The notes: generated by a model from the sequence alone, not told the origin. DNA of 64,000 nucleotides from JBKCUK01 sp046318415 (GCA_046318415.1 JBKCUK010000009.1:127889-191888), one strand, 5' to 3'. Shown: positions 1-9,758, counted from the first letter of the stretch. Numbers and translations: made by a program.

Positions 1-1379
1 GCGTCAGCGTAGTTTTGCATGCTGAGCCCATGGACAGGAATGAGTTCCCGTCCTCCCTCGCGACAAAGCATGATTTGACGCTGTGCACTTAGGCAAAAAT
101 CAAGGTTGGCGCCCACTTCATAGGTATCCAATGACAGGGGAACAGGTTTCTTGGCTGCGTTGGGATCTGGGAAAGCCCAGAAACAATACCCTGGGGGCAT
201 TTGGTAACCGGACGAATCAAACTCTCCGACCCTAGAGCGCCAACTTTCCTTGACGAATAACTCGGTCGCAATGGCCCGGCTGATCTCATGATGATCCTGC
301 AAAAATACTTTTTGATATCCAGGGAAAAGCTGCCCTGCTCTATCCCCCATAAAGGCCTGTAAAAGTAGGGTATAAAACTCGTGATAAAAAAGCGTGGCCA
401 TTTGCAACGTGTGCGCATCATGCAAGACTGAGCTGACTTCATCGATCGTCCGTTGATAAAGAGCATCCTTTATGAGGCTCTTTAGAAAATGCACGAAACC
501 ATCGCTTTCCGCCGTATTATCAATACTCTGGGAAAGATAGGCCAGCACCCGCTGGGTCTCGCTCCAATGCTCAGAAACTTGGGGAACTTTTGTGACATAA
601 TCTGCAACCGAAAAAGCTTTGCCACCATTGGAGGAATGGTCCGGCATGAACTTGGTCAGGTAATTCAAGCCAGGATCTGAGAGGACTTCTTCTAAGATCT
701 TGTGTTCTAAGAGGCAGCGCAGGGTATCTTTTTTCGACTGCAAAATGATCTGTTGTGCTCGCGCCATGGCTCTGTAATAGCGCTGCAATAGCTGATCCGC
801 GGACAAATGAGGGATATGAACCAGCTCGGCTTGGGTATCGACGAGAAGATTACGAAATTGAGTCATTACAAATTCGTCAGTGGACAACTCGGCAAGGTGG
901 GAGATCAAGCGCGTCGCGACCAATCGCTCCAGCAGGCCACGCACCACAGCTTTATAAGGGGCAGAGTCTGGCGAGGGTGAGCCCTCAAACGGCTCAGCAT
1001 TTTGCATAATTTGCGGAGCTTGCTCGGCGCTGAAAGCATGGGATGGGGGCGTCCTGTCACGGTTACTGACAGTTTCGGGCGCATTCAGTTTTGCCAGAAT
1101 CCAGATAATCTTTTGATCTTCAACTACCTTTGCGAGGGCTGCTGCGCGGGTGAGACGCGGAACGAGCACTCGAGGATCATCAGCCAGATAGCTTCGCAAA
1201 TCCTTTTGTAATCTCGGCAGCAGATATTGCTTAAGGTAAGCTTTTTGGGTCTGGCGATGGTCTCGTACCCTTTGTGCAATCTCTGAGTTGATCTCATTTT
1301 CAGTTAAACTGGCTAAGCAGGGGGTCGCGGTCACCGCGACCAGCAACAAGGCGGCCACTTGCCGATAGGTTCGTCTCAT
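1..1379 (-). CDS. Exported helical protein, 3' end beyond the window
   Basis: The minus-strand frame is open without a stop from the ATG at 1379 to the window edge, giving at least 459 codons; the C-terminus is missing. It begins MRRTYRQVAALLLVAVTATP, a clear Sec signal peptide with likely cleavage after CLAS, and AAGGGA lies six bases before the ATG. The rest looks helical and mostly soluble. Near the window edge a segment REGGRELIPVHGLS resembles DREGEIAPLPHYDSL in the next gene and LDGDGIEIAYGPDSL in the one after, so I read the three as paralogues lying head to tail. I recognise no named domain or catalytic motif. Its location in periplasm, surface or outside the cell is inferred from the signal peptide. 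Confidence 0.8.
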   Translation of the reverse strand, partial: MRRTYRQVAALLLVAVTATPCLASLTENEINSEIAQRVRDHRQTQKAYLKQYLLPRLQKDLRSYLADDPRVLVPRLTRAAALAKVVEDQKIIWILAKLNAPETVSNRDRTPPSHAFSAEQAPQIMQNAEPFEGSPSPDSAPYKAVVRGLLERLVATRLISHLAELSTDEFVMTQFRNLLVDTQAELVHIPHLSADQLLQRYYRAMARAQQIILQSKKDTLRCLLEHKILEEVLSDPGLNYLTKFMPDHSSNGGKAFSVADYVTKVPQVSEHWSETQRVLAYLSQSIDNTAESDGFVHFLKSLIKDALYQRTIDEVSSVLHDAHTLQMATLFYHEFYTLLLQAFMGDRAGQLFPGYQKVFLQDHHEISRAIATELFVKESWRSRVGEFDSSGYQMPPGYCFWAFPDPNAAKKPVPLSLDTYEVGANLDFCLSAQRQIMLCREGGRELIPVHGLSMQNYAD

Positions 1380-1489
1380 GATTTCCCTTTTTTGTATGTG
1401 TAAAAGTTGGACTGACGAAGGGCTAGCAGAAAAACGAATTTTGACCAAGGTGCTTTTTGGTCTGAGCTAAAAAAGCAAAGTAAGACGAC

Positions 1490-1518
1490 GGCCCATGGAA
1501 AAATCTATTCCACGGGCC
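1490..1518 (-). terminator. Weak hairpin in the 3' region of the second exported gene
   Basis: GGCCCATGG and CCACGGGCC form a nine-pair stem with one G-T pair and an 11-base loop, about 30 bases past the stop at 1549. The run of T on the minus strand begins only about 14 bases later, so termination is plausible but not strong. Confidence 0.4.
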
Positions 1519-1548
1519 AAGCTCGACCGCCACCCACGCGGTGAAAAT

Positions 1549-4356
1549 CTAATGATTGGTCTGATAGTGTGAGTTGATTTGGTTTTGACGGGTGCGGCGG
1601 ATCTCTTCAGAAATTTGTGCATCACTCAATCCCGTCAACCGCTTCAATGTCTCAAGCATCAAGGCTCTATCCCTTTGGGCCATGTATACCTCGTTTTGCA
1701 GGGCGGTCTGCTGCTGTCTCAGCTCATGGTTATGACGGTGCATCGTGATGAGATTATCAGCCATTTCACGGTTCACCGCATCCCTATGATAAATAGCCTT
1801 CAGCAAAGAGGCATTATCTTGCTGAAGTTGAATGAGTTCTTGGGTCGAAGCCGCTTCTGGTTTTAAAGCATCCCCATTCACCGGGTCTACAGGTACAGGG
1901 ACCTTTGTGATTTCCGCTAAAGCCCGAGGGGTCACTTGTTGTGTCTCATTACCACCTTGCAGCTTAGACAGGTCCAAGGCCTCTTCTTGAGGATGAGCAT
2001 CACCCCTACCCCCAGCATCCGAACTTTCAGATGAAACAGTGCTTGGCTCTCCACCTTCACTTTTGTCCGCTTTATAATCAGGTTTTGATTTTGAGAGTTT
2101 TTCTTCAAGGTCCCCGCTCACTGGTGGCATGTCTGTGCTTAAAGACTCAGACAAGCTGAGTGGGCGCGCCCTTGACACTGGACTTGGTTCGGCCCAGTTG
2201 GTCTTGAGTTCAATCTCGAATTGCCCCAATTTCGCAATGAAATCTGCAGGCTTTGATTCGACTGCTTCACGCGCACTTGACGTTGAAAGTTCTGGAAGAT
2301 CCTTGATGGTTAGGGCAGAAGGTTTCTCGGCCTTCGCTGTTTTTTGGGTTTTCTTTTTCTTTTTTACAGCTTTTTTCTTTTGCTCCACATCAGGCTTGGA
2401 TTTCTCCTGAAGGAGAAGCGCGTCCATTTTCTTCTCAAAGGCTTTATAGCGTTCACGAACTTCTTTGTGCGCTGTTTCATAGTCTTCAAGGACACTTGTT
2501 TTAGAAAGGCCCGCTGCACGCAAGACATAGGCCATGAGGGCTACCTTGCGACCCAGCAATTCGATGGCTTGGGTCAGGACAGGTAATGATACCTGTAGGC
2601 CATGTTGCTGACGTTGCTCAAGGGGCAGCCTTAAATAGCGCCACAATGAATCGTAATGGGGTAAGGGGGCAATTTCACCCTCCCTGTCCTTGCACCGAAA
2701 ACATAACCTAAGGCATGAGGTTTCATCCTTCTGTTCAAAATGATCCATGATCTCTGACAAGGCTTGGCTTTCGCGCCAGGATTCAGGAAAATAATCCTTA
2801 AAACTGGGCTCATTCAGCACATAGCCATAGAAATCCTTCTTTTGGCCCTGATAAACATCAAAAAAAGCCTCTAATACCCCATAGAGGGCAATACTACCCT
2901 TGGGCAACTTAGGCACGTAATAACCAAAGCTGTCTTTGATACTTTCAAGAAAATGATCCCGCGCAGACGCGTAAAGATAGCGCAACAAAGTACCGCGGAT
3001 GGCATCTTTGTGTTTCTCCAGGTCCAGTTCATAGGCAAAGAAATCCTGATCTTGCTGTCCCCGTGAATGCAGCTTAATCGCCTGACGTGCGCCAAAAAAA
3101 TGAGAATCGGAATGTAAAAAAATGACATTCAAGGTTGCATCGTTATGCTGGCTTTCATCGGCAATGTCTGGAACGGGTAAAATTTCGGCAACGGTTTCAT
3201 AGGGTAAAAGCTTTACATCCTTTGCCAAACCACGGGTAAGCGATAACCACTTGCGATTGGTTTGCAAGTTCATGCCGCACAGTTGAGACAGCCAGTGGGA
3301 AACCAGCACGCGCCCCTGGGAGTCTGCCGGATAGCTCAGTTTATATTTTGGCGCCAACGTGGTCAGAAGAGTACCGTGAACCCGCTCAAGCAGACCTAAG
3401 GATGCATGGGCGATGGCGTAGGTACACACAAGCTCAGGCAGAATTTTCTGATTTGGCTGCCAGATAAGTCCCTGTTGTGCCAATAGCTGCTTAAAAGACT
3501 TAAAGCCGTCCTTCTGGCTGTGAGTATCGCGCACCACTTTTTGAATTTTGGCCGCAGTGCGCCAGATCACAGGAAGAAAAGAGGCTTCCAAAAGATAAAT
3601 ATCTGGAAATTCTAGATCCTGCCAATCCAGACTTTTGAGATCAACCTGGGGGTAAAATTGTCCCATGACGTTATCGACACGGCGCTGAACAGCTGGGTGA
3701 CGGCGCAAGAGAGTGGAGATGGCATGGTGGCACAGCTCAGACTGCTGGAAAATGAGACCCAATTCGTTGTAAAGCTGATTTTGCTCGTCAACTGTTTTGC
3801 GGTCGCCTAGGTATTTCATGAACTTATGGGTAAAGTAATCTACCCTCAGCTTTGCCGCGACACCGCGTATGGCCTCATAGACTTCAGTTTTCCACAGCAG
3901 GGCATAGGTGACACACTGGGCCATAGGGCTCTCTGGATCAAGCTGGTTTACCGTCCCCCAATTCTGGCGATGTTGGCGAATCAGAAAATTATAGTTATAG
4001 GGCATGACATTCTTTGATTCTTCGAGTGGCGGAAGATAGGGCTTCCCGTCATGATCACTTGATTTAGCCGCATCGTAGCAGAAAACATCATACACATAGC
4101 GCGAGCGGGCATAAGCCGAGCCCAAAACGGTATATGGGTTTATCCATGACACTTCACTATTATTGCGGACGACTTTGGGAAGGAGTTCAATGGCTTTTCC
4201 CCACATATACCGCACATGGCGTTCGTCCACTTCCGAGATCAACGCTTTGGGGTTTTCCGGCACTTCCATGAGTTCATGGAGCGTAAGATCAGATGCAATA
4301 CTTGATGTGACATACAGCCAAGAAAACAAACCCAAAAACCGAATGCGGTGACGCAT
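1549..4356 (-). CDS. Large exported protein with Lys-rich linker and C-terminal coiled coil
   Basis: 935 residues from the ATG at 4356. The frame stays open 40 codons further upstream, but that extension contains the terminator of the preceding gene. The start used has AAGGGA six bases before it and opens a Sec signal peptide (MRHRIRFLGLFSWLYVTSS, cleavage near SIAS). Residues about 20-640 are helical with no family I recognise. A strongly basic stretch (KKKAVKKKKK) lies near residue 665, followed by a Ser/Glu/Pro-rich low-complexity region, and the last ~100 residues form a heptad-rich coiled coil ending in LKRLTGLSDAQISEEIRR. That ending matches SKMVTGLDDQGLIQALKN in the upstream gene, evidence of paralogy. 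Function unknown; a role outside the cytoplasm is inferred. Confidence 0.85.
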   Translation of the reverse strand: MRHRIRFLGLFSWLYVTSSIASDLTLHELMEVPENPKALISEVDERHVRYMWGKAIELLPKVVRNNSEVSWINPYTVLGSAYARSRYVYDVFCYDAAKSSDHDGKPYLPPLEESKNVMPYNYNFLIRQHRQNWGTVNQLDPESPMAQCVTYALLWKTEVYEAIRGVAAKLRVDYFTHKFMKYLGDRKTVDEQNQLYNELGLIFQQSELCHHAISTLLRRHPAVQRRVDNVMGQFYPQVDLKSLDWQDLEFPDIYLLEASFLPVIWRTAAKIQKVVRDTHSQKDGFKSFKQLLAQQGLIWQPNQKILPELVCTYAIAHASLGLLERVHGTLLTTLAPKYKLSYPADSQGRVLVSHWLSQLCGMNLQTNRKWLSLTRGLAKDVKLLPYETVAEILPVPDIADESQHNDATLNVIFLHSDSHFFGARQAIKLHSRGQQDQDFFAYELDLEKHKDAIRGTLLRYLYASARDHFLESIKDSFGYYVPKLPKGSIALYGVLEAFFDVYQGQKKDFYGYVLNEPSFKDYFPESWRESQALSEIMDHFEQKDETSCLRLCFRCKDREGEIAPLPHYDSLWRYLRLPLEQRQQHGLQVSLPVLTQAIELLGRKVALMAYVLRAAGLSKTSVLEDYETAHKEVRERYKAFEKKMDALLLQEKSKPDVEQKKKAVKKKKKTQKTAKAEKPSALTIKDLPELSTSSAREAVESKPADFIAKLGQFEIELKTNWAEPSPVSRARPLSLSESLSTDMPPVSGDLEEKLSKSKPDYKADKSEGGEPSTVSSESSDAGGRGDAHPQEEALDLSKLQGGNETQQVTPRALAEITKVPVPVDPVNGDALKPEAASTQELIQLQQDNASLLKAIYHRDAVNREMADNLITMHRHNHELRQQQTALQNEVYMAQRDRALMLETLKRLTGLSDAQISEEIRRTRQNQINSHYQTNH

Positions 4357-4431
4357 GGAAAATCCCTTGTTCAAGTGCTTCATGGAATGCTCTACCCGTT
4401 TTTTTGTTTCATGGAAATGATCAATCAACAT

Positions 4432-4455
4432 AAAAAAAGGGCGGTTAGTACCGCC
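4432..4455 (-). terminator. Rho-independent terminator between two exported paralogues
   Basis: On the minus strand GGCGGT-ACTA-ACCGCC (six perfect pairs, four-base loop) is followed directly by CTTTTTTTA. It starts 18 bases after the stop of the 1037-residue gene. Its position shows that the downstream gene is probably transcribed separately and starts at 4356, not at 4476. Confidence 0.75.
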
Positions 4456-4472
4456 ATTCAAAAAACCAAACT

Positions 4473-7400
4473 TCATTTCGAGGGTTCTGAAAATTGTTCT
4501 GCTTGCACCACCGGTTCGCTGTGAAGGGTTTGGTGTTCGTCCACTGTTTTACGTGTCAAAACCTCTGAACCATTCGCGGCACCAGTGTCCTTGGCTGATC
4601 TTTTTTTTCGTTTTTTTGCCTTTGATTCGGCAGGTGCCTCAGGTTCTCTCACCATGACGTCCGCGGGCTTCAATTTTCCGGTTTTCATGTTTTTAAGGGC
4701 TTGGATCAGGCCCTGATCATCAAGCCCAGTTACCATTTTTGACACGCGCACAATGTCCGTGTGCGCAGCCAAAGTTCCACGGCAGGCATCAAACAGCAAG
4801 GCATTTTGCTCCTGAAGATCCCGCACATATTGACCGTAAGCTTGCGCAGCGCGCAACGATTCCAGGGCTTGGGCCAACTTTAATTGCGTGCTTTGCAATT
4901 CAGCATTTTTTTGCTGCAATTGTTGTTCAAGGCTTTGTACTTGTTCTGTTTTAAGAGTAAGTTCGGCTTCACGGGCATTGAATTGGCTGGTTTGATGCTG
5001 GGTTTGAGACTTAAGCTGTTGCAACGCCAATTCTTGGTCAGCAACCGTCTTTTGGATGTCGTCCAGCCGAACCGTCTTACTGTGTAGGCGCTTTTGGGTG
5101 TAATCAAGGCGTTGCGTCTTTTCAGCAAGCTCTGCGTCACGCAAGACTAACTGCTGCTGCGCCTTATTTTTTTCCTCCATAGCCTGGCTATAGGATTGCT
5201 TCCAGCGGCTGATCTCTTGGCGCAGGGAATCTAATTGCTGAACTTCTTGGGGTGTTGGGGTCAAAAAATTTGGCAGCGGCGCAGGTCGTGACTCTTCTTC
5301 TCCACTTGTAGGCTTAAGAGGCGCTTGCATTTTTTCCTCATCCCGATGTTGAGGGAGGCTCACTTGCGCCTTAGCAGCCTTTTCCTGTGGGGTTTTACTT
5401 GTAAGAGATGAGGCTTGTTTAGATTCTACCGGTCCAGCACTGGGAGCGGCCTTGGCCTGGGGGGCAGCAGGCAGCTTTGCCGCGGGCTGGGAGGCCAGAG
5501 TTGTGGCGTCTTTCGTCTTTTCTTTGGCTTTAGATGTTTTGACAGCTTCAGGCTTGGGCTGCGGCTGTTGAGTTTTTTGGGCGTTTTGAGACTTGGAAGA
5601 TTTTTTACTTTTGGTCTCTTCGGCCCAAAGAGCGTCATCCAATGCCTTGCGTTGCTCTTTAACGCGCCTTTGCGCCAGCAAGGTATCTTTCTTCAGCTGT
5701 TCTGAACTATAGGAATACTCAACACTGGTTTTTTTAAGCAACCACTCAATTAAATCAATTTTATTCAGCGTCACATTCAAGGCCCAATCCAAGTCCGCAT
5801 GCGCTAAATGTGGGTTTATCCCTTTTTGTTGCCCGCCATCGGACTTTCTGATCACCGAGATCATGCCCTGAAGAGAGTCAGGACCATAGGCAATCTCGAT
5901 GCCGTCCCCATCCAGGCGAGGAATTACCACCTTTAACAACGGATCCGCGTCCTTACACAATGTCCAAAGCTCAGCCGGGTCAAGATCAAACGCACTGCAA
6001 AGCCCACTTGTGTGGGTCATGAGCTCTGGTATTTTGCTCTCTAACTCACTGTTTAATCTTGTTTTTTGTTGACCATAAAAGTCATTCAGAAGTAACAAAA
6101 GCACCTGTTTTTCTTCAAAAGAAAGATCTTTTCTCACCACGATCGGATCATTTTTTTGGGCTTGATCCAGTTTTAGAGTGCGCAAGTTCTTTTCAAGCAA
6201 CTCATGGCGTGCATTCAGCAGCAGCAATTGTCGCAACATGGATTTCAGAAGCAAAGCATGCTCCCGCCAGTTGAGATCTTTCACATAGAGACCCTGCTGC
6301 AGCGTCGAGCCTTGATAAATAAACAATGATTGGGCCCCAGAAAAAGATTCAAGGCCAGTAGAGAACAGAGAAAAATTATCCTGAGAGGGGTCCCAACAAT
6401 CAATCAGGAGACGCCCCCATTCGCTGCCACCATAGCTCCCTCGGGTGAACACCTTCCAGTTATCACGATGGCTGAGTATTTCGCCGATCAAATGGGCGAT
6501 GGCCTGATGGGGCAACACATAAGGGCTTCGATAGGCAGGAATATCCTCGTACGATTTTAGCATCAAGAGGTTTTGCAGGTTGGCAGACATGGTTTCATAG
6601 AGCACCAATTCATCGCCCAAGAAGTTTTCAGCCTTTGCATAATCTTTTGCCAAGTTTGACCACTTCGCGGATTTAACTTTGTGCAAATGGAGAAGCTCTT
6701 TGAAGGTATCTAACCCTTTATCGCCATGTTTGATGCTCTGTTTAAGCGCATCAAGGATTTCAAATGTTTTTGTATAATCCTTTTTTAGAATCTTAAGGTT
6801 TTGCTTCAGGCTATTGGTTGTTCTTTCTTTGGAGAAGAGATGTCTCAGGCGCACCTCGCCTCCTTCTTGGTCCTGCCATCGTTTTGATGTGATGCTTTCG
6901 TAATCATCTTCCAGATAGGCTTGAATGGATTCATGGCCCTTAAAGCAAACCAAATGAACGCGCTTTGCCTGCTGCAAGGTTTTATAACACTGCACCATAT
7001 GCGCGTAAGTTTTCGGCAGATCATCTAGACTGTTCATAAAAGCACGGCGTGGGAACTGACGAACACCAGAATTTGATCCAGTTTGGTGCCCCTGCAAATC
7101 AAGCACCTTTAATCTAAAGCGGGCAAAGAGCTCTTCATAAACCGCACGGCGCACCAGTTCTTGTACAACGGCTGTATACGCTGGCGTTCCATCAACAAGG
7201 TCTTTGATTTTTCCATGCTGATCGCCATAAGTGTATTCGGCTTCTGGATTCAATCTTTTTGAATAGGGATAGACAAAAAAACTTGCGCCATTCATTTGCT
7301 CTTTTTGAACATACGCCAGGATCCCCTCGTTGATCAGTTTGGCACAGGCTTGACCTAAATAGGGGATTAGCTCGGTTGGGTTTTGGGGCACATTAGAAAT

Positions 7401-7586
7401 AATGGGTAAGGGATCACTTAACAGTTCATCCAACAACGCATCCGCCAAACGTTGACGTTTATAGGTCGCAGCGGAAGGTTCTCTTTGCGCGCGCAGCTCA
7501 TCGGAAGAAGAACTTGCCCAAACGGAAGATGCACCATGAAGCAACAAAGCCACCAATGACATCAGAACTTTTTTGCGTACGGCCAC
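4473..7586 (-). CDS. Very large exported protein with long coiled coil and basic C-terminal patch
   Basis: About 1037 residues from a GTG at 7586, which has AGAGGA five bases upstream; a GTG at 7601 is the alternative. The N-terminus (MAVRKKVLMSLVALLLHGAS) is a Sec signal peptide ending near VWAS. Residues ~30-640 are helical with no domain I know. A Lys/Pro/Ala/Gln-rich linker covers ~650-780, followed by a long heptad coiled coil at ~785-935. Near residues 989-996 the sequence KAKKRKKR looks like a monopartite nuclear localisation signal. The motif LDGDGIEIAYGPDSL and the C-terminal VTGL(D/S)D motif are shared with the neighbouring exported proteins. Function unknown; a host-directed role is only an inference. 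Confidence 0.85.
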   Translation of the reverse strand: MAVRKKVLMSLVALLLHGASSVWASSSSDELRAQREPSAATYKRQRLADALLDELLSDPLPIISNVPQNPTELIPYLGQACAKLINEGILAYVQKEQMNGASFFVYPYSKRLNPEAEYTYGDQHGKIKDLVDGTPAYTAVVQELVRRAVYEELFARFRLKVLDLQGHQTGSNSGVRQFPRRAFMNSLDDLPKTYAHMVQCYKTLQQAKRVHLVCFKGHESIQAYLEDDYESITSKRWQDQEGGEVRLRHLFSKERTTNSLKQNLKILKKDYTKTFEILDALKQSIKHGDKGLDTFKELLHLHKVKSAKWSNLAKDYAKAENFLGDELVLYETMSANLQNLLMLKSYEDIPAYRSPYVLPHQAIAHLIGEILSHRDNWKVFTRGSYGGSEWGRLLIDCWDPSQDNFSLFSTGLESFSGAQSLFIYQGSTLQQGLYVKDLNWREHALLLKSMLRQLLLLNARHELLEKNLRTLKLDQAQKNDPIVVRKDLSFEEKQVLLLLLNDFYGQQKTRLNSELESKIPELMTHTSGLCSAFDLDPAELWTLCKDADPLLKVVIPRLDGDGIEIAYGPDSLQGMISVIRKSDGGQQKGINPHLAHADLDWALNVTLNKIDLIEWLLKKTSVEYSYSSEQLKKDTLLAQRRVKEQRKALDDALWAEETKSKKSSKSQNAQKTQQPQPKPEAVKTSKAKEKTKDATTLASQPAAKLPAAPQAKAAPSAGPVESKQASSLTSKTPQEKAAKAQVSLPQHRDEEKMQAPLKPTSGEEESRPAPLPNFLTPTPQEVQQLDSLRQEISRWKQSYSQAMEEKNKAQQQLVLRDAELAEKTQRLDYTQKRLHSKTVRLDDIQKTVADQELALQQLKSQTQHQTSQFNAREAELTLKTEQVQSLEQQLQQKNAELQSTQLKLAQALESLRAAQAYGQYVRDLQEQNALLFDACRGTLAAHTDIVRVSKMVTGLDDQGLIQALKNMKTGKLKPADVMVREPEAPAESKAKKRKKRSAKDTGAANGSEVLTRKTVDEHQTLHSEPVVQAEQFSEPSK

Positions 7587-7825
7587 GACTATCCTCTTCA
7601 CCTATTTCTAAATTGTGCCTTGGATAGCAGGCTCCATAAAGATTGCCAACTTATTAATGAAGAGATTGTATGAAAGACTTGAAAAATAAAAGTAAATCAA
7701 GGGGTTGAGTCTCTAATCAAAAAGATTAAAAAAGACTCAGGAAGGCAAGTCATGCTGCCCAGCGAAGAGTTATAACAACCACTAAAAGGTCACAACAGAG
7801 AAAACGAAAGAAAACCAATCATTTT

Positions 7826-8656
7826 CTAGAGATGAACTGCCCGCAGATTACGGATTAACTCCGGCATGGGGGTCGCCGCATAGATATAGCGCTTTGCGTA
7901 GTAGGCATGAGCAAAGCGGTGGCGACGTACGGTTTTTGCACTAACATTTACTGTGTAATCGAGTTCGTTATTCCAACCCGCAAGCAACAGCAAATTTGGA
8001 CTTAAGGGCAGTGTCACTTCTGCGCGTGCATGGCGCCAATGGCATTCGCGGCCATCGCCACTATCGATGACTAACGCGGGCATATCTGCGGTGATGTACG
8101 ACTCTTCCGTTGGCGCATAAAGCCTGGACCAGTGCATCAAGAACAAGTCGCCTGCCCGCATGAGCATGACTTTATAAAGGCGCTCCTCGTCCTCGGTCAA
8201 GCTCGACAAATAACCCTCGGACTCCAGGGCTTCATGCACATGATCATCATGGGCCCTCAGTTGGCGAATACGCTTATGCACCTCTTCTTCAAAATCATCT
8301 TCGATGTAGACGTCCCATGGCACTTGCATCAGGTAAGTGGCGGCAAACCAGCAAAAAGCCATGCGTTCTGCCGCTTCAGGTGCATTGGAAGCGGTAATGG
8401 CGCGCACAGCATCGCCGGTTTTGCGACGAATCTCCACACATAAGGACTCGAAATGGGGTGTAAATACTTCTTCAGTTTGTGGCTGAGACGAACGGGGCAC
8501 GGCCGACCGCAAGCTCAGGTGTTCTTCCTCATAATCCTGCAGCACATCATAGCGATAAATGTGATCATGGTGGGCAAAGGCCTCGAGATGATAGACAGGG
8601 GGCGCCCGCCAGAAATTGACCGCCTCGCGGACACGCGCAAGAAAATTTAAGCCCAC
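7826..8656 (-). CDS. DUF4238-like protein
   Basis: 276 residues, no signal peptide or membrane segment. The N-terminal part is rich in His and aromatic residues (VYHLEAFAHHDHIYRYD), the middle is helical and acidic, and the C-terminal part has ITADMPALVI followed by EVTLPLSPNLLLLAGW. That order (a phrase meaning residual target segment, then a P-L-S-P-x-x-x-L strand) recalls the DUF4238 family, whose function is unknown. The likeness is from memory and not scored. The gene stands alone: 210 bases downstream of the exported-protein cluster and 54 bases from the LysR gene on the same strand, so the two could share a transcript. No catalytic residues can be named. Confidence 0.65.
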   Translation of the reverse strand: MGLNFLARVREAVNFWRAPPVYHLEAFAHHDHIYRYDVLQDYEEEHLSLRSAVPRSSQPQTEEVFTPHFESLCVEIRRKTGDAVRAITASNAPEAAERMAFCWFAATYLMQVPWDVYIEDDFEEEVHKRIRQLRAHDDHVHEALESEGYLSSLTEDEERLYKVMLMRAGDLFLMHWSRLYAPTEESYITADMPALVIDSGDGRECHWRHARAEVTLPLSPNLLLLAGWNNELDYTVNVSAKTVRRHRFAHAYYAKRYIYAATPMPELIRNLRAVHL

Positions 8657-8710
8657 CCGTGCCTCCCTGTTTTGTTTTGAATCACCTCTAATAGACTAGC
8701 TCAAAGTGGG

Positions 8711-9607
8711 TTAAACAAGACTTTCTTCATAGGCTTTTTTCTCGATGAAATTGCGAAAGGCTATGATGCGCTGGGAATTTTTTAATTGCTCGGGATAGAC
8801 CAAAAAACGCTGGATTCTGGCGCCTTCGAGGTCGGGTAAGATTTCGACGACATCGTCGTGATCTTGAGCAATAAACCGATGCAGGGCAGCAATCCCAATA
8901 CCCGCCCGAACAGCCTGTAAAATCCCATAGGCATTGTTAATGACCAAGTAGGGTTCGCGCACAAAGCCACGCTTTGTTCCAGTTTGCAAAATCCAATTAA
9001 CTTTATTTAAACGATGTTGGGTCTCCTCCCCATAAACGATGAGGCGATGATGATCCAGGTCTTGGGGTTTTTCGGGTGTGCCGAATTTCTCTAGATACCC
9101 ACGGCTTGCATAAAGGCGTAACCGATAGGGCGGCAGCGGCGTTGAAATCAAATCCGGCTGGCTTGGGGGTAAGGTGGGGATACTGATATCCGCCTCACGC
9201 ATATTGAGGTCGGGTTCGTCATCCCGCAAAACAAGTTTGACGCGCACATCTTCATGAAGGGCTAGGAATTCTCCCAAAAGGGGTGCCAACCACATGGAGC
9301 CAAAATCCACAGAAGTGGTGATCTTCAAGGATCCTCGCGCCGAGCCGCGGCTTTCCTGGAGTAAAGCCTCTGTCATGGCAAGGCGGGAAAACACCTCGCG
9401 TGCCGAGTGCGCCAGTAATTCGCCCTGCTCTGTCAGCACCAGGCCCCGGGCATGGCGATGGAACAAAGCCAAACCCAGCGACTCCTCCAGGGCTTGGATC
9501 TGGCGCGAGATGGCCGACTGACTTAAATGCAACTGCTCGGCGGCACGGGTAAAACTACCAGCTCCTGTCACAATATGGAAAATGCGTAGTCTATCCCAAT
9601 CCATCAT
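8711..9607 (-). CDS. LysR-family transcriptional regulator
   Basis: 298 residues from the first of two adjacent ATGs (MMDWDRLRIF); AGGGG lies just upstream, which makes a longer start at 9637 unlikely. Residues ~3-62 form the winged helix-turn-helix with the typical LysR pattern (GSFTRAAEQLHLSQSAISRQ, then LEESLGLALFHRHARG). Residues ~90-295 are the periplasmic-binding-protein-like effector domain. This N-terminal sequence type (MDWD-LRIFH) is common in alphaproteobacteria, but the effector is not known and I give no symbol. LysR regulators often control a divergent gene; here the neighbour across the start is another minus-strand gene about 190 bases away, so no target is suggested. Confidence 0.93.
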   Translation of the reverse strand: MMDWDRLRIFHIVTGAGSFTRAAEQLHLSQSAISRQIQALEESLGLALFHRHARGLVLTEQGELLAHSAREVFSRLAMTEALLQESRGSARGSLKITTSVDFGSMWLAPLLGEFLALHEDVRVKLVLRDDEPDLNMREADISIPTLPPSQPDLISTPLPPYRLRLYASRGYLEKFGTPEKPQDLDHHRLIVYGEETQHRLNKVNWILQTGTKRGFVREPYLVINNAYGILQAVRAGIGIAALHRFIAQDHDDVVEILPDLEGARIQRFLVYPEQLKNSQRIIAFRNFIEKKAYEESLV

Positions 9608-9732
9608 AACCCCTGCCCCATGCTGTGCCAAACACACATTGAGTGCATACTATAACATGCGTTTATCGCATGGATAAGCCACGAAAAATGCCCAAAAGTT
9701 GGTATGCAGCACCTTGGGATCAAGGAATAAAG

Positions 9733-9758
9733 ATCCCCCAAGAGGTTTCTTGGGGGAT
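9733..9758 (-). terminator. Terminator after the first F-box/LRR gene
   Basis: ATCCCCCAAG and CTTGGGGGAT pair perfectly over ten bases with a six-base loop, 34 bases after the stop at 9793. On the minus strand the stem is followed by CTTTATT, an imperfect U tract. Confidence 0.75.

Noticed and set aside
89..466. 125-codon minus-strand frame at the window edge
   Set aside because: Lies in another frame of the partial exported gene 1-1379, which has a signal peptide and a ribosome binding site.
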